Shown: one piece after another, positions 1-9,842 of the stretch | Layout of the letters: each line of letters opens with the position of its first letter | Numbering within the stretch: position 1 is the stretch's first letter | Assembly (NCBI RefSeq): GCF_018417535.1 | Contig: NZ_CP070977.1 | Location: 1,922,001-1,986,000, forward strand | From: Burkholderia pyrrocinia | Lineage (GTDB): Bacteria > Pseudomonadota > Gammaproteobacteria > Burkholderiales > Burkholderiaceae | Direction of reading: 5' to 3' | Length of the DNA stretch: 64,000 nucleotides | Notes under the pieces: model-generated | Told to the model about the DNA's origin: nothing | Database searches by the model: none | The model's input: the letters and a program-made list of their open reading frames with translations, nothing else | Program-made: the position numbers and the translations under genes

Positions 1-2
1 TC

Positions 3-3000
3 GCCATCGTCGATGGGCAAAAGCTCATCGACATCGACATCGAAACCGCCGGGCGCGAACAGCGCAAAGGCAATATCTACAAAGGTGTCGTCACCCGCAT
101 CGAGCCGTCGCTCGAAGCGTGCTTCGTCAACTACGGCGAAGACCGCCACGGCTTCCTGCCGTTCAAGGAAGTCGCCCGCCAGTACTTCAAGGAAGGCATC
201 GACATGCGCTCCGCGCGCATCCAGGATGCTCTGCGCGAAGGCCAGGAGCTGATCGTCCAAGTCGAGAAGGAAGAGCGTGGCAACAAGGGCGCCGCCCTCA
301 CGACCTTCATCTCGCTCGCCGGCCGCTATCTCGTGCTGATGCCGAACAATCCGCGCGGCGGCGGTGTGTCGCGCCGGATCGAGGGCGACGAGCGCCAGGA
401 ACTGCGCGAAACGATGTCGCAACTGCAGATTCCCGACGGCATGAGCATGATCGCCCGCACCGCGGGCATCGGCCGCAGCGCCGAGGAACTGCAGTGGGAC
501 CTGAACTACCTGCTGCAACTGTGGCGCGCGATCGAAGCGGCGTCGCAAAGCGGCAACGCCGGCCAGCCGATGCTGATCTACCTGGAATCGAGCCTCGTGA
601 TCCGCGCGATCCGGGACTATTTCCAGCCCGATATCGGCGAAATCCTGATCGACACGACCGAGATCTATGATCAGGCCCGTGCGTTCATGGACATCGTGAT
701 GCCGGACAACGTGTCGAAGGTGAAGCGTTACCACGACGACGTGCCGCTGTTCTCCCGCTTCCAGATCGAGCACCAGATCGAAACGGCCTACTCGCGCACG
801 GTGCCGCTGCCGTCCGGCGGCGCGATCGTGATCGACCACACCGAAGCGCTCGTCGCGATCGACGTGAACTCGGCGCGCGCGACCAAGGGCGCGGATATCG
901 AGGAAACGGCGACCCGCACGAACCTCGAAGCGGCCGACGAGGTCGCCCGCCAGCTCCGCCTGCGCGACCTCGGCGGCCTGATCGTGATCGATTTCATCGA
1001 CATGGAATCGGCGAAGAGCCAGCGTGAAGTCGAGCAGCGCCTGAAAGACGCGCTCAAGCATGACCGTGCGCGCGTGCAGATGGGCAAGATCTCCCGCTTC
1101 GGCCTGATGGAGCTGTCGCGCCAGCGCCTGCGTCCGGCGCTGTCGGAAGGCAGCCACGTGACTTGCCCGCGCTGTAACGGCACCGGCCACATCCGCGATA
1201 CCGAATCGTCCGCGCTGCAGGTCCTGCGGATCATTCAGGAAGAAGCGATGAAGGAAAATACCGCGGCGATCCACTGCCAGGTGCCGGTCGAGGTGACCGC
1301 CTTCCTGCTCAACGAAAAGCGCCAGGAAATCAACAAGATCGAGTCGCGCTTCAAGGTCGGCATCGTGCTGATCCCGAACAAGCACCTCGATACGCCGCAC
1401 TACAAGCTCGAGCGCCTGCGCCACGACGACGCGCGCCTCGACGATCCGCGCGCGTCCTGGAAGATGGCCGAGGAAGCTGCCCGCGAACTCGAGTCGGAAA
1501 CCGGCTACAGCAAGCGCACGGCAGAAGTGAAGCCGAAGCAGGAAGCCGCGGTCAAGGGCATCACGCCCGAGCGTCCGGCTCCGAGCGCGGCCCCGCAGCG
1601 CCCGGTCGAGCCCGTTCCGGCCCCCGCACCTGTGGCCGCGGCAAGCGGCGGCTTCATCGGCTGGCTGAAGGGCCTGTTCGGCGTGTCGCCGGCTCCGGCG
1701 CCCGCGCCGGTTGCTCCGGCGCCGGCGAAGGAACAGGCAGCCCGCCCGGCTCGCGAGCGCACCGAGAAGACCGAGCAGCGCGGCGGCGATCGCAACCGCA
1801 ACCGTCGTGGCGGCGCCCAGCAGGCGCAAGGCGGCCGCGACCAGGCAGCAGCAGGCCGTGGCCAGCCGCAACGCCAGGAACGCGAAGGCAAGGAAGCGCG
1901 CGAACCGCGTGAAGGCCGTGAGCCGCGCGAGGGTCGCGAACCGCGTGAAGGTCGTGAAAACCGCGAAGGTCGTGAGGGCCGCGAAGGTCGCGAGGGCCGT
2001 GGCCAGCGCGAAGGTCGCGAACCGCGCGAGCCGCGTGAAAGCCGTGAGCCGCGTGAACCGCGCGAGAATCGCGAACCGCGCGAGCGTGCCGAGCAGCCGG
2101 AAGGCGTCGACGCAGCCGGCCGTGGCGAGCGCCAGGAACGCGGCGAGCGTCGCGAGCGCGGCGAACGCCGCAAGCCGACCCAGCATGCGGCCACGCTCGA
2201 GACCGTCACCCGTGGTGAAAACCATCCGGAATCGGAAGCCGACAAGGTCGTCGCAGACGCCCTGCCCGGCGCCGACCTGGCAGCCGATGCGGAAGCCGTC
2301 GCGCGTGACGGCGAGGAACGTCGTCGCCGCCGTCGCGGCCGCCGTGGCGGTCGTCGCGAGCGCGACGAAGACGGCGCACTCGTCGACCAGGCCGAGCAAG
2401 GCGCGGATGGCGAAGCCGCAGCGCAAACCGTGACGCCGGAAGCACCGGCCGCTGCCGAACCGGCCCATACGGCCGCACCGGCAGTCGTCGCGGCCGTGGC
2501 CGCGGCAGGCGCCGTCGTCGCCGAAGCAGCGGTCGAGCAGCATGCTGCACCGGCCGCTGTGGAAGCTCCGCCGGCACCGGCACACGCCGAAGTGGCTCCG
2601 GCCGCTCCGGTCGAGCCCGCGGTCGCCGCCCCGGCAGCAAAACCGGCACCGGTCGCACCGGCCGTCGACACGGAAGCCGGTCCGGCTCCGGTCGCGGTTT
2701 CGCCGACCGACGCGTTCGAAGTGCCGGCAGCAGCACCGGCCGCGGTCGAGGCGCCGCAGGCCGCGCCCGTCGAGCAAGCCGCACCGGCCGTGACGACCGA
2801 AGCCGCTCCGGTGGCTGTCGAGCCGGCGCATGTCGAAGCGGCGCCGGTCGAGGCCGTCGCAGCACCGGCACCGGCTCCGGCCTCCGCTCCGGCCCCCGCA
2901 CAACCTGCAGCCGCGCCCGCTTCGGCGAGCCTGGACGTCGTGCTGGAGCAGGCCGGTCTCGTCTGGGTGAACACGGACGCCGACAAGTTCGCCGCTGCGC

Positions 3001-3110
3001 AGGAAGCCGCGTCGCAACTCCCGCGTCCGGCCCGCGTGCCGCGCGAACGCAAGGTGCTGCCGCCGGCCGATACGGCCCCGATGCAGCAGGTCGAAACGAC
3101 GCACCACTGA
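3..3110 (+). CDS. rne: Ribonuclease E, 3' part (5' end outside window)
   Basis: Endoribonuclease that starts mRNA decay and processes rRNA and tRNA precursors. The reading frame is open from the first bases, so the start lies upstream of the window. The fragment begins inside the S1 RNA-binding domain ([20 protein letters not shown]). The catalytic core shows [11 protein letters not shown] (Asp at 861) and VIDFIDM (Asp at 990 and 999), the metal-binding aspartates of RNase E/G. The zinc-link CPRCNGTG (Cys codons at 1164 and 1173) follows, as in E. coli RNase E. Downstream is a long low-complexity tail: a short hydrophobic/amphipathic segment ([12 protein letters not shown], about 1647-1683), a run of Arg/Glu repeats (1878-2087), an Arg-rich patch and an Ala/Pro-rich end. 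The tail length fits RNase E rather than RNase G. The tail is probably the degradosome scaffold; this is inferred. Confidence 0.96.
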   Translation, partial: AIVDGQKLIDIDIETAGREQRKGNIYKGVVTRIEPSLEACFVNYGEDRHGFLPFKEVARQYFKEGIDMRSARIQDALREGQELIVQVEKEERGNKGAALTTFISLAGRYLVLMPNNPRGGGVSRRIEGDERQELRETMSQLQIPDGMSMIARTAGIGRSAEELQWDLNYLLQLWRAIEAASQSGNAGQPMLIYLESSLVIRAIRDYFQPDIGEILIDTTEIYDQARAFMDIVMPDNVSKVKRYHDDVPLFSRFQIEHQIETAYSRTVPLPSGGAIVIDHTEALVAIDVNSARATKGADIEETATRTNLEAADEVARQLRLRDLGGLIVIDFIDMESAKSQREVEQRLKDALKHDRARVQMGKISRFGLMELSRQRLRPALSEGSHVTCPRCNGTGHIRDTESSALQVLRIIQEEAMKENTAAIHCQVPVEVTAFLLNEKRQEINKIESRFKVGIVLIPNKHLDTPHYKLERLRHDDARLDDPRASWKMAEEAARELESETGYSKRTAEVKPKQEAAVKGITPERPAPSAAPQRPVEPVPAPAPVAAASGGFIGWLKGLFGVSPAPAPAPVAPAPAKEQAARPARERTEKTEQRGGDRNRNRRGGAQQAQGGRDQAAAGRGQPQRQEREGKEAREPREGREPREGREPREGRENREGREGREGREGRGQREGREPREPRESREPREPRENREPRERAEQPEGVDAAGRGERQERGERRERGERRKPTQHAATLETVTRGENHPESEADKVVADALPGADLAADAEAVARDGEERRRRRRGRRGGRRERDEDGALVDQAEQGADGEAAAQTVTPEAPAAAEPAHTAAPAVVAAVAAAGAVVAEAAVEQHAAPAAVEAPPAPAHAEVAPAAPVEPAVAAPAAKPAPVAPAVDTEAGPAPVAVSPTDAFEVPAAAPAAVEAPQAAPVEQAAPAVTTEAAPVAVEPAHVEAAPVEAVAAPAPAPASAPAPAQPAAAPASASLDVVLEQAGLVWVNTDADKFAAAQEAASQLPRPARVPRERKVLPPADTAPMQQVETTHH
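1878..2087 (+). repeat. In-frame Arg-Glu repeat tract in the rne tail
   Basis: About 210 bases of degenerate 6- and 12-base units encoding REG, REPREG and REPRE motifs over and over. It lies in the non-catalytic C-terminal region of RNase E. Codons alternate between synonymous forms (cgt/cgc, gaa/gag), so DNA identity between units is imperfect. Such tracts tend to vary in length between strains and are probably disordered, RNA-binding protein segments (inference). Confidence 0.8.
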
Positions 3111-3131
3111 CCGGCGCATCGCCCGACCAGG

Positions 3132-3157
3132 AAAAGCCCGCCTCCGGCGGGCTTTTT
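3132..3157 (+). terminator. Intrinsic terminator after rne
   Basis: GC hairpin with arms aaaagcccgcc and ggcggg, followed by a T run, 20 bases after the rne stop. It separates rne from moaA. Confidence 0.85.
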
Positions 3158-3241
3158 CATGTCCGCGCTGCGGGTTTCCGCCCACCGGACCGGTCGGCCG
3201 CTTGCGGCTAAAATACAGGTCTGGCTCGCACTTCTTTCAAC

Positions 3242-4354
3242 ATGTCCCGACGCATCATTCCTCTCGCCGACGTCAGCGGGATGCCAGACGTCTCCGGCGT
3301 CGCGCATGCCCCTGACGGCACGCTGGCCGACACGTTCGCCAGGCCGCTGCGCGACCTGCGCATCTCGGTGACGGATCGCTGCAACTTTCGCTGCGTGTAC
3401 TGCATGCCGCGCGCGGTCTTCGACAAGGATTACCCGTTCCTGCCGCACAGCGCGCTGCTCACGCACGAGGAAATCGAACGTGTGGCGCGACTCTTTGTCG
3501 CACACGGCGTCGAGAAGATCCGCATCACGGGCGGCGAGCCGCTGCTGCGCAAGAACCTCGAATTCCTGATCGAGCGCCTCGCGCGCCTGACCACCCATGA
3601 CGGCCGCCCGCTCGACCTGACGCTGACGACCAACGGCTCGCTGCTCGCGCGCAAGGCGCGCGCGCTGAAGGACGCCGGGCTCACGCGCGTGACGGTCAGC
3701 CTCGACGCGCTCGACGAGACGCTGTTCAAGCGCATGAACGACGCCGAATTCGCGAGCGCCGACGTGCTCGACGGCATCTTCGCCGCCCAGGCCGCGGGCC
3801 TCGCGCCGGTCAAGGTCAACATGGTCGTGAAGCGCGGCACCAACGACAGCGAGATCCTGCCGATGGCCGAGCGTTTCCGCGGCACCGGCGTGATCCTGCG
3901 CTTCATCGAATACATGGACGTCGGCACGTCGAACGGCTGGAACATGACCGAGGTGCTGCCGTCGGCCGACGTTGTCGCGCGGATCGCCGAACATTACCCG
4001 CTCGTGCCGCTCGAAGCGCACACGGCGGCCGAGACCGCCCAGCGCTGGGGCTATGCGGACGGCAGCGGCGAGATCGGCGTGATCTCGAGCGTCACGCAGG
4101 CCTTCTGCGGCGACTGCACGCGCGCGCGGCTGTCGACCGAAGGCAAGCTGTATCTGTGCCTGTTCGCGTCGACGGGCCACGACCTGCGCGCACTCGTGCG
4201 CGGCGGCGCGAGCGACGCCGAGATCGCGACCGCGATCGCCCGCATCTGGCAGGCCCGCACCGACCGCTATTCGCAACTGCGCGGCAGCGCGTTGGCCGAA
4301 ACCTCGCCCGACGGCGCCGGCAAGCGCGTCGAAATGTCCTATATCGGCGGCTGA
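3242..4354 (+). CDS. moaA: GTP 3',8-cyclase MoaA
   Basis: First step of molybdenum-cofactor synthesis: a radical SAM enzyme that, with MoaC, turns GTP into cyclic pyranopterin monophosphate. The 370-residue product has the SAM cluster motif CNFRCVYC (Cys47, 51, 54) and the second, C-terminal cluster cysteines (Cys289, 292, 306, in CGDCTRARL). It ends in the Gly-Gly typical of MoaA. MobA follows after 28 bases and moeA after that, so the three probably form one transcription unit. A -10-like TAAAAT lies at 3209-3214, with no clear -35. The about 40-residue extension before the SAM motif is modest and the ATG used is the first in frame. Confidence 0.96.
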   Translation: MSRRIIPLADVSGMPDVSGVAHAPDGTLADTFARPLRDLRISVTDRCNFRCVYCMPRAVFDKDYPFLPHSALLTHEEIERVARLFVAHGVEKIRITGGEPLLRKNLEFLIERLARLTTHDGRPLDLTLTTNGSLLARKARALKDAGLTRVTVSLDALDETLFKRMNDAEFASADVLDGIFAAQAAGLAPVKVNMVVKRGTNDSEILPMAERFRGTGVILRFIEYMDVGTSNGWNMTEVLPSADVVARIAEHYPLVPLEAHTAAETAQRWGYADGSGEIGVISSVTQAFCGDCTRARLSTEGKLYLCLFASTGHDLRALVRGGASDAEIATAIARIWQARTDRYSQLRGSALAETSPDGAGKRVEMSYIGG

Positions 4355-4382
4355 CGCACGCCGCCCATTCCGCCTGCGCACA

Positions 4383-5000
4383 ATGCCCGTTTCCGCCCCT
4401 CCTTCGATCGCCGGCCTGCTGCTCGCGGGCGGACGCGCCACGCGCATGGACGGCGTCGACAAGGGCCTGCAACTGCTCGACGGTACGCCGCTCGCGCTGC
4501 ACGTGCTGCGCCGGCTCTCGCCGCAGGTCGACGAAACGCTGATCAGCGCGAATCGCCACGCCGACCGCTATGCCGAGCTCGGCGCGCCGTTCGACGCGCG
4601 CATCGTGGCGGACGACACGCCCGATTTCCCAGGCCCGCTCGCGGGCCTGCTCGCCGGCATGCGGGCCGCGCGCGCGCCGCTCGTCGCGTGCTCGCCATGC
4701 GATACGCCGTTTCTGCCCGCCGACCTCGTCGCGCGGCTGCTTGCGGCGCTCGATGCGCAACAGGCCGACATCGCGATGGCGGTGACCGTCGATGCGCAGC
4801 AGGCGCGCTCGCCGCAGCCGACGTTCGCGCTGCTGCACACGGCGCTGGCCGACGATCTCGCCGCGCGGCTCGCGGCCGGCGACCGCAAGGTGCGTGCGTG
4901 GTACGCACGCCACAAGACGGTCGAAGTCGAGTTTCGCGACGAGCGTGCGTTTTACAATGCCAACTCCTGGCAGGAACTCGCCGCGCTGGCCCGTCGCTGA
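4383..5000 (+). CDS. mobA: Molybdenum cofactor guanylyltransferase MobA
   Basis: Attaches GMP to molybdopterin to form the guanine dinucleotide cofactor. The 205-residue protein has the nucleotidyltransferase signature LLLAGGRATRMDGVDKGL near the N-terminus and CDTPFLP, which carries the metal-binding Asp. Length is normal for MobA (about 195-205). It sits between moaA and moeA, consistent with a cofactor operon. Its presence suggests bis-MGD enzymes in this organism (inference). Confidence 0.93.
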   Translation: MPVSAPPSIAGLLLAGGRATRMDGVDKGLQLLDGTPLALHVLRRLSPQVDETLISANRHADRYAELGAPFDARIVADDTPDFPGPLAGLLAGMRAARAPLVACSPCDTPFLPADLVARLLAALDAQQADIAMAVTVDAQQARSPQPTFALLHTALADDLAARLAAGDRKVRAWYARHKTVEVEFRDERAFYNANSWQELAALARR

Positions 5001-5112
5001 CGGCATCCGCACCGTTCCCGCCCGGCGCCCGCCGCATGCGAAACCCGCACCCACGCACCCTCCTCGCGCCACCGGCCACGAACCCGATACGCCTCGCGGC
5101 GCAGTCCGACTG

Positions 5113-6411
5113 ATGATCACGCAATCCTCGCCCGCCTCCCGAACCGCACCCGATGCCGATGCCCCGCTGTCGCTCGCCGACGCGCAGGCGCTCGCGTGCC
5201 GCTTCGCGGTGCCCGTCGACGCGTGCGACTCGGTGCCGCTGCGCGACGCGCTCGACCGCGTGCTCGCGGCCGACGTGAGCGCGCCGTTCGACATTCCCGC
5301 GTACGACAACTCGGCGATGGACGGCTATGCGTTCGCCGGTGGCACCAGCGCGTACGCGTCGCCGCAGGGGGACGTCGCGCTGACGGTCGCCGGCACCGCG
5401 TTCGCGGGCCATCCGTTCGACGGCGCCGTGGCCGCCGGGGCATGCGTGCGCATCATGACGGGCGCGCCGATGCCGGCCGGATGCGACACGGTGATTCCGC
5501 AGGAACGCGTGCGCGTCGACGGCGACACGATCCGCTTCGCCGCACACGACATCGCACGCGGCGCGAACTGCCGCAAGGCCGGCGAGGATCTCGCGCGCGG
5601 CGCCTGTGCGCTCGCCACGGGCCGCATCCTGCGGCCGTCCGACCTAGGCCTGCTCGCATCGTTCGGCATCACCGACGTCACGGTGCGCCGGCGCGTGCGC
5701 GTTGCCGTGTTCTCGACCGGCGACGAACTGCGCGAGCCCGGCGAGCCGCTCGGCCGCGGCGCGCTGTACGACAGCAATCGCGGGATGCTGATCGCGATGC
5801 TCGAAAGGCTGCACGTCGACGCGATCGATCTCGGAATCGTCCGCGACGATCCGGCCGCGCTCGAAGCCGCGTTGCGCGACGCCGTCGCCGCGCAGGCCGA
5901 CGTGGTCATCACGTCGGGCGGCGTATCGGTCGGCGAAGCCGACTTCACACGCGACGTGATGGCGCGGCTCGGCGACGTCACATTCGCGAGCCTCGCGCTG
6001 CGGCCCGGCCGGCCGCTCGCGTTCGGTACGCTCGCGCGCTCGGCCGACGGCGCCGGTCACGCACTGTTCTTCGGGCTGCCAGGCAATCCGGTCGCGTCCG
6101 CCGTGACGTTCTACGCGATCGTGCGCCCCGCGCTGCTGACGCTGGCCGGCGCGCAAACGCCGCCGCCGGCGATGTACACGGCGCTCAGCACGCAGGCGCT
6201 GAAGACGCGTCCCGGCCGCACCGAGTACCTGCGCGGCATCGCGACGCGCGCCGCCGACGGCCGCTGGCACGTCGCGCCGGCCGGTTCGCAGAGTTCCGCG
6301 TCGCTGAGCGGCCTCGCGGCCGCCAACTGTTTCATCGTCCTGGGCCACGATACCGCGGCAGTCGACGCGGGCACCCCGGTCGACATCCTGCCGCTCGACG
6401 GCCTGATCTGA
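5113..6411 (+). CDS. moeA: Molybdopterin molybdenumtransferase MoeA
   Basis: Inserts molybdate into adenylylated molybdopterin. The 432-residue product carries DNSAMDGYAF, MTGAPMPAGCDTVIPQE, the MPT-binding TSGGVSVGEADF and GLPGNPVAS, in the MoeA order. The frame is open further upstream to 4792, but that part overlaps mobA in another frame and has no MoeA similarity, so the ATG at 5113 is taken as the start. The partner adenylyltransferase mog lies separately at 32801. Confidence 0.95.
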   Translation: MITQSSPASRTAPDADAPLSLADAQALACRFAVPVDACDSVPLRDALDRVLAADVSAPFDIPAYDNSAMDGYAFAGGTSAYASPQGDVALTVAGTAFAGHPFDGAVAAGACVRIMTGAPMPAGCDTVIPQERVRVDGDTIRFAAHDIARGANCRKAGEDLARGACALATGRILRPSDLGLLASFGITDVTVRRRVRVAVFSTGDELREPGEPLGRGALYDSNRGMLIAMLERLHVDAIDLGIVRDDPAALEAALRDAVAAQADVVITSGGVSVGEADFTRDVMARLGDVTFASLALRPGRPLAFGTLARSADGAGHALFFGLPGNPVASAVTFYAIVRPALLTLAGAQTPPPAMYTALSTQALKTRPGRTEYLRGIATRAADGRWHVAPAGSQSSASLSGLAAANCFIVLGHDTAAVDAGTPVDILPLDGLI

Positions 6412-6450
6412 ATTCCACTATCGGTATATCTCTACGGGGGCAATCCGCAC

Positions 6451-6726
6451 ATGAAGAAACAAATTTCATCGATCGCCGCGGGGCAGACCGCAAAGGCGCT
6501 GATCCTCGTCTACCTGACGTTCAGCGTGCCGATCGTGCTGCTCGGCATTCTCGTCGCGTACATCCGCTACGGAATGGTCGAACTGAGCACGATCCTGAGC
6601 GCACTGCTGCTGAACGCCATCCTCGGCTTCGTGCTGCTGTGGATCGCATGCCACGCATACAACTGGGTCGCGTCGCGCTTCGGCGGCATCGAGATCGTGC
6701 TGTCCGATCCGCCGGAGGAAGCGTGA
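6451..6726 (+). CDS. Small inner-membrane protein, function unknown
   Basis: 91 residues with two predicted membrane helices (roughly residues 18-40 and 45-68), a Lys start and an acidic C-terminal tail (SDPPEEA). A purine-rich acgggggc lies about 10 bases before the ATG. The stop overlaps the GTG start of the acetyltransferase gene by 4 bases (GTGA), so the two are translationally coupled. I recognise no functional family. Confidence 0.8.
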   Translation: MKKQISSIAAGQTAKALILVYLTFSVPIVLLGILVAYIRYGMVELSTILSALLLNAILGFVLLWIACHAYNWVASRFGGIEIVLSDPPEEA

Positions 6727-7208
6727 GCGACACGCCGCTGATCCGCGCAGCCGAAGCGCGCGACGTCGGCGCAATCCTCGCGCTGATGCGCGAGCTGGCC
6801 GAGTTCGAGAAGCTCACGCACCTGTTCGTCGCGACCGAAACGAATCTCGCCGACGCGCTGTTCGGCGAGCGGCCTGCCGCCGAAGCGCTCGTCGCCGAAC
6901 GCAACGGCGCGATCGTCGCGTATGCGCTGTTCTTCCACAACTATTCGACGTTCGTCGGCCGTCGCGGCCTCTATCTCGAGGATCTGTACGTACAGCCGTC
7001 GCAGCGCGGCACCGGCCTCGGCACCGCGATGCTGCGTCACCTCGCAGCACTGGCCGTCGAGCGCCGTTGCGGGCGTTTCGAATGGTCGGTCCTCGACTGG
7101 AACCAGCCCGCGATCGATTTCTACGAGAAAATGGGCGCAACCGTGCTGCCCGAATGGCGCATCGTCCGCGTGACCGACGACGCGCTGGACACGCTCGCCG
7201 GACATTGA
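6723..7208 (+). CDS. GNAT-family N-acetyltransferase
   Basis: 161-residue acetyltransferase of the diamine/spermidine acetyltransferase-like branch. The acetyl-CoA loop is QRGTGLGTAML and the preceding strand is LYLEDLYV. The C-terminal DWNQPAIDFYEKMGA is typical of the group. The GTG start overlaps the upstream stop, which explains why it was chosen over an ATG further in. The substrate cannot be told from sequence; polyamines or an amino acid are likely. Confidence 0.88.
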   Translation: MSDTPLIRAAEARDVGAILALMRELAEFEKLTHLFVATETNLADALFGERPAAEALVAERNGAIVAYALFFHNYSTFVGRRGLYLEDLYVQPSQRGTGLGTAMLRHLAALAVERRCGRFEWSVLDWNQPAIDFYEKMGATVLPEWRIVRVTDDALDTLAGH

Positions 7209-7241
7209 GCGCGGGCCAGCCGAGCCGGTGATCGCATCATG

Positions 7242-7270
7242 AAAAAACGGGCGCCGCGGCGCCCGTTTTC
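7242..7270. terminator. Bidirectional terminator between the GNAT gene and rmuC
   Basis: Perfect GC palindrome (cgggcgccgcggcgcccg) flanked by an A run on the left and T4 on the right. It serves the convergent GNAT (+) and rmuC (-) genes. Confidence 0.85.
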
Positions 7271-7296
7271 GTTCCGGCCGGTATCGGCAACGCGCG

Positions 7297-8775
7297 TCAC
7301 GCGTCGTCCGCATCGGCGCCGTCGGTGCCTTCCGCACCGAGCAGCCCGGCCGCCGTGTCGCCCGGCAGCGCCTCGACCTGCTTCAGCTTGCGGCTCATCA
7401 CGCGCGTACGCTGCTCGGCGGACTCGATCGAGCGCGTGACCGTTTCGAGCTGCGCCTTCGTGCGCGCGAGCACGTCGCCGAACTTGCCGAACTCCGTCTT
7501 CACTGCGCCGAGCACCTGCCACACCTCGCTCGACCGCTGCTCGATCGCGAGCGTGCGGAACCCCATCTGCAGGCTGTTCAGCAGCGCCGTGAGCGTCGTC
7601 GGCCCCGCGATCGTCACGCGAAAGTCGCGCTGCAGCAGGTCGGTCAGCCCCGGGCGGCGCAGGATCTCCGCATAAAGCCCCTCGGTCGGCAGGAACAGCA
7701 GCGCGAAGTCGGTCGTGTGCGGCGGTGCGACGTACTTCTCGGCAATCGTGCGCGCCTCCAGCCGCACGCGCGCTTCGAGCGCGCGGGCCGCTTCCTCGAC
7801 CGCCGGCGCATCGGCGCGCTCCTGTGCGTCAATCAGCCGCTCGTAGTCTTCGCGCGGGAATTTCGCGTCGATCGGCAACCACACCGGCGGTGCGTCGCGC
7901 GTGCCCGCATCGCGGCCCGGCAGCCGGATCGCAAACTCGACGCGCTCGGTGCTCTTCGGCACCGTCGCGACGTTCTTCGCGTACTGCTCGGGCGTCAGCA
8001 TCTGTTCGAGCAGCGCCTCGAGCTGCACTTCGCCCCAGGTGCCGCGCGTCTTCACGTTGGTCAGCACCTTTTTCAGATCGCCGACGCCCGCCGCGAGCGT
8101 CTGCATCTCGCCGAGCCCGCGATGGACCTGCTCGAGCCGGTCAGACACGAGCTTGAACGATTCGCCGAGCCGCTGCTCGAGCGTCGCATGCAGTTTCTCG
8201 TCGACGGTGCGGCGCATCTCCTCGAGCTTCGCCGCATTGTTGGTCTCGATTTCCTTCAGCCGCTGTTCGAGCGTCGCGCGCACCTCGCCGATCCGGCGAT
8301 CGTTCGCCTCGGTCAGTTGCGTGAGCTGCCGGTTCAACGTGTCGCCGAACAGCCTGAGCGCGGCCGTCTGCTCCTCGCGCGCCTGCTGCGCCTGGCGCTG
8401 CACGCTCTCGCGCATCGCGTCGAACTGCTGCGCATTGCCGGCGACGAGCTTGCCGAGCTGCTGGGCGAAACCCTCGATCTGGTTGTTCTGCACGGTCGCG
8501 ACGCTCGTCAGTTGCGCGGCGAGCGTCTGCTGAAGCTGCGAGAAGCTGCCGGCCAGCTCGGTGCGCGAACCGCGCGCGTTCTCGACGATCTCGCCGCGCA
8601 ATTCGCGTTCGAGCCGCTCGACCGCGCGCGCCTGCGCATGCGCGGCATCCTCGATCTGGTCGCCGAGCACCGCCGTATCGTCGTGGCGGCCGCCGCCGCG
8701 CACGATCGCGACGATCGCCACCGCGAGCGCGACGGCCAGCACGACGACCGCCGCAAGCAACAACGTCATCGTCAT
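7297..8775 (-). CDS. rmuC: DNA recombination protein RmuC
   Basis: 492-residue RmuC-family protein. An N-terminal membrane helix (LLLAAVVVLAVALAVAIVAI) is followed by about 200 residues of Gln/Glu-rich coiled coil and then the conserved nuclease-like core (TRGTWGEVQLEALLEQMLTP, LPIDAKFPREDY). In E. coli RmuC limits inversions at short repeats. Its ATG overlaps the stop of the upstream dehydrogenase gene by 4 bases (ATGA), so they are translated from one message. The product ends in an acidic Asp/Ala tail. Confidence 0.94.
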   Translation of the reverse strand: MTMTLLLAAVVVLAVALAVAIVAIVRGGGRHDDTAVLGDQIEDAAHAQARAVERLERELRGEIVENARGSRTELAGSFSQLQQTLAAQLTSVATVQNNQIEGFAQQLGKLVAGNAQQFDAMRESVQRQAQQAREEQTAALRLFGDTLNRQLTQLTEANDRRIGEVRATLEQRLKEIETNNAAKLEEMRRTVDEKLHATLEQRLGESFKLVSDRLEQVHRGLGEMQTLAAGVGDLKKVLTNVKTRGTWGEVQLEALLEQMLTPEQYAKNVATVPKSTERVEFAIRLPGRDAGTRDAPPVWLPIDAKFPREDYERLIDAQERADAPAVEEAARALEARVRLEARTIAEKYVAPPHTTDFALLFLPTEGLYAEILRRPGLTDLLQRDFRVTIAGPTTLTALLNSLQMGFRTLAIEQRSSEVWQVLGAVKTEFGKFGDVLARTKAQLETVTRSIESAEQRTRVMSRKLKQVEALPGDTAAGLLGAEGTDGADADDA

Positions 8776-9761
8776 GCGCGCGGCTTCCCGATCACGTCAG
8801 GGTTGATCGGATTCGGCGGCTGCCCGGCGCGCGGCCCCTCGCCCAGTGCGGCGATCAGGTTGTCGGCGGCGAGGTTCGCCATCGCGCGGCGCGTCTTTTC
8901 GGTCGCGCTCGCGATATGCGGCGTCAGCACGACGTTCGGCACCTCGAGCAGCGCCGGATGCACGGTCGGCTCGCCTTCGTACACGTCGAGGCCGGCCGCG
9001 GCGATCGTCCCGTCGCGCAGCGCGTCGGCCAGCGCTGCGTCGTCGACGATCCCGCCGCGCGCGATGTTGGTCAGCGTCGCGGTGGGCTTCATCTTCGCGA
9101 ACTCGGCCGCGCCGATCGTGTGATGGTTCTCCTTCGTGTACGGCAACACGAGCACGACGTGATCGGCGCGCGCGAGCAGCGCATCCTTCGACACGTATTC
9201 GGCGTTCAGCTCGGCCTCGATCTCGGGCGCGACCCGCGACCGGTTGTGATAAATCACCTGCATCCCGAAGCCGCGTGCGCGGCGCGCGAGCGCCTGCCCG
9301 ATGCGGCCCATCCCGATGACGCCGAGCGTCGAGCCGTAAATGTCGGTGCCGAGGAAACCGTCGTACGCCCACTTCTGCCAGTGACCGGCGCGCAGCCAGT
9401 GCTCGGATTCGGCGATCCGGCGCGCGGCGGCCATCATCAGCGCCCAGCCGAAATCGGCGGTCGACTCGTTCAGCACGTCGGGCGTGTTGGTGCCGAGCAC
9501 GTTCGCCGCGTTGAACGCGGCCATGTCGAAGTTGTTGTAGCCGACCGCCATGTTCGACACGACACGCAGGCGCGGCGCCGCCGCGAGCGCCGCCGCGCCG
9601 ACCGGGTCGCCGGCCGTCAGCGCGCCGTCCTTGTCGGCCAGACGCGCGGCGAGCGCATCGGGAGCGAGCGCGTCACCGTCGTTCCAGTCGACTTCGAAAT
9701 ACTGCTTGAGGCGTTCGATCACGTCCGGAAAGATCGGACGCGCGACCAGGATCTTCTGCAT
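8772..9761 (-). CDS. D-2-hydroxyacid dehydrogenase (glyoxylate/2-ketogluconate reductase type)
   Basis: 329-residue NAD(P)-dependent reductase. The Rossmann motif is GVIGMGRIGQALARRARG. Catalytic residues sit in NIARGGIVDDAAL (Arg), in DVYEGEP (Glu) and in LTPHIASATEKTR (His). It resembles GhrB/TkrA enzymes that reduce glyoxylate, hydroxypyruvate or 2-ketogluconate; which one is not decidable here. The start MQKILVARP is preferred because GGAG lies 6 bases before it. Longer starts at 9767 and 9800 lack a spaced ribosome-binding site. Confidence 0.9.
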   Translation of the reverse strand: MQKILVARPIFPDVIERLKQYFEVDWNDGDALAPDALAARLADKDGALTAGDPVGAAALAAAPRLRVVSNMAVGYNNFDMAAFNAANVLGTNTPDVLNESTADFGWALMMAAARRIAESEHWLRAGHWQKWAYDGFLGTDIYGSTLGVIGMGRIGQALARRARGFGMQVIYHNRSRVAPEIEAELNAEYVSKDALLARADHVVLVLPYTKENHHTIGAAEFAKMKPTATLTNIARGGIVDDAALADALRDGTIAAAGLDVYEGEPTVHPALLEVPNVVLTPHIASATEKTRRAMANLAADNLIAALGEGPRAGQPPNPINPDVIGKPRA

Positions 9762-9842
9762 CGCCATCTCCGTATGCCGCGGGCCGATCGCGGCGCACAT
9801 CGCGCCGCCGGGATCGCCCGCGCCGAGTTGAAAGTTGTCAGG

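Noticed and set aside
1505..4462. 985-residue open frame on the minus strand across rne and moaA
   Set aside because: It is a shadow of the GC-rich rne and moaA genes: low-complexity, no motifs, and it crosses the terminator and two well-supported genes.
4792..5112. N-terminal extension of moeA
   Set aside because: The open frame overlaps mobA in another frame and has no MoeA similarity; the ATG at 5113 fits the family.
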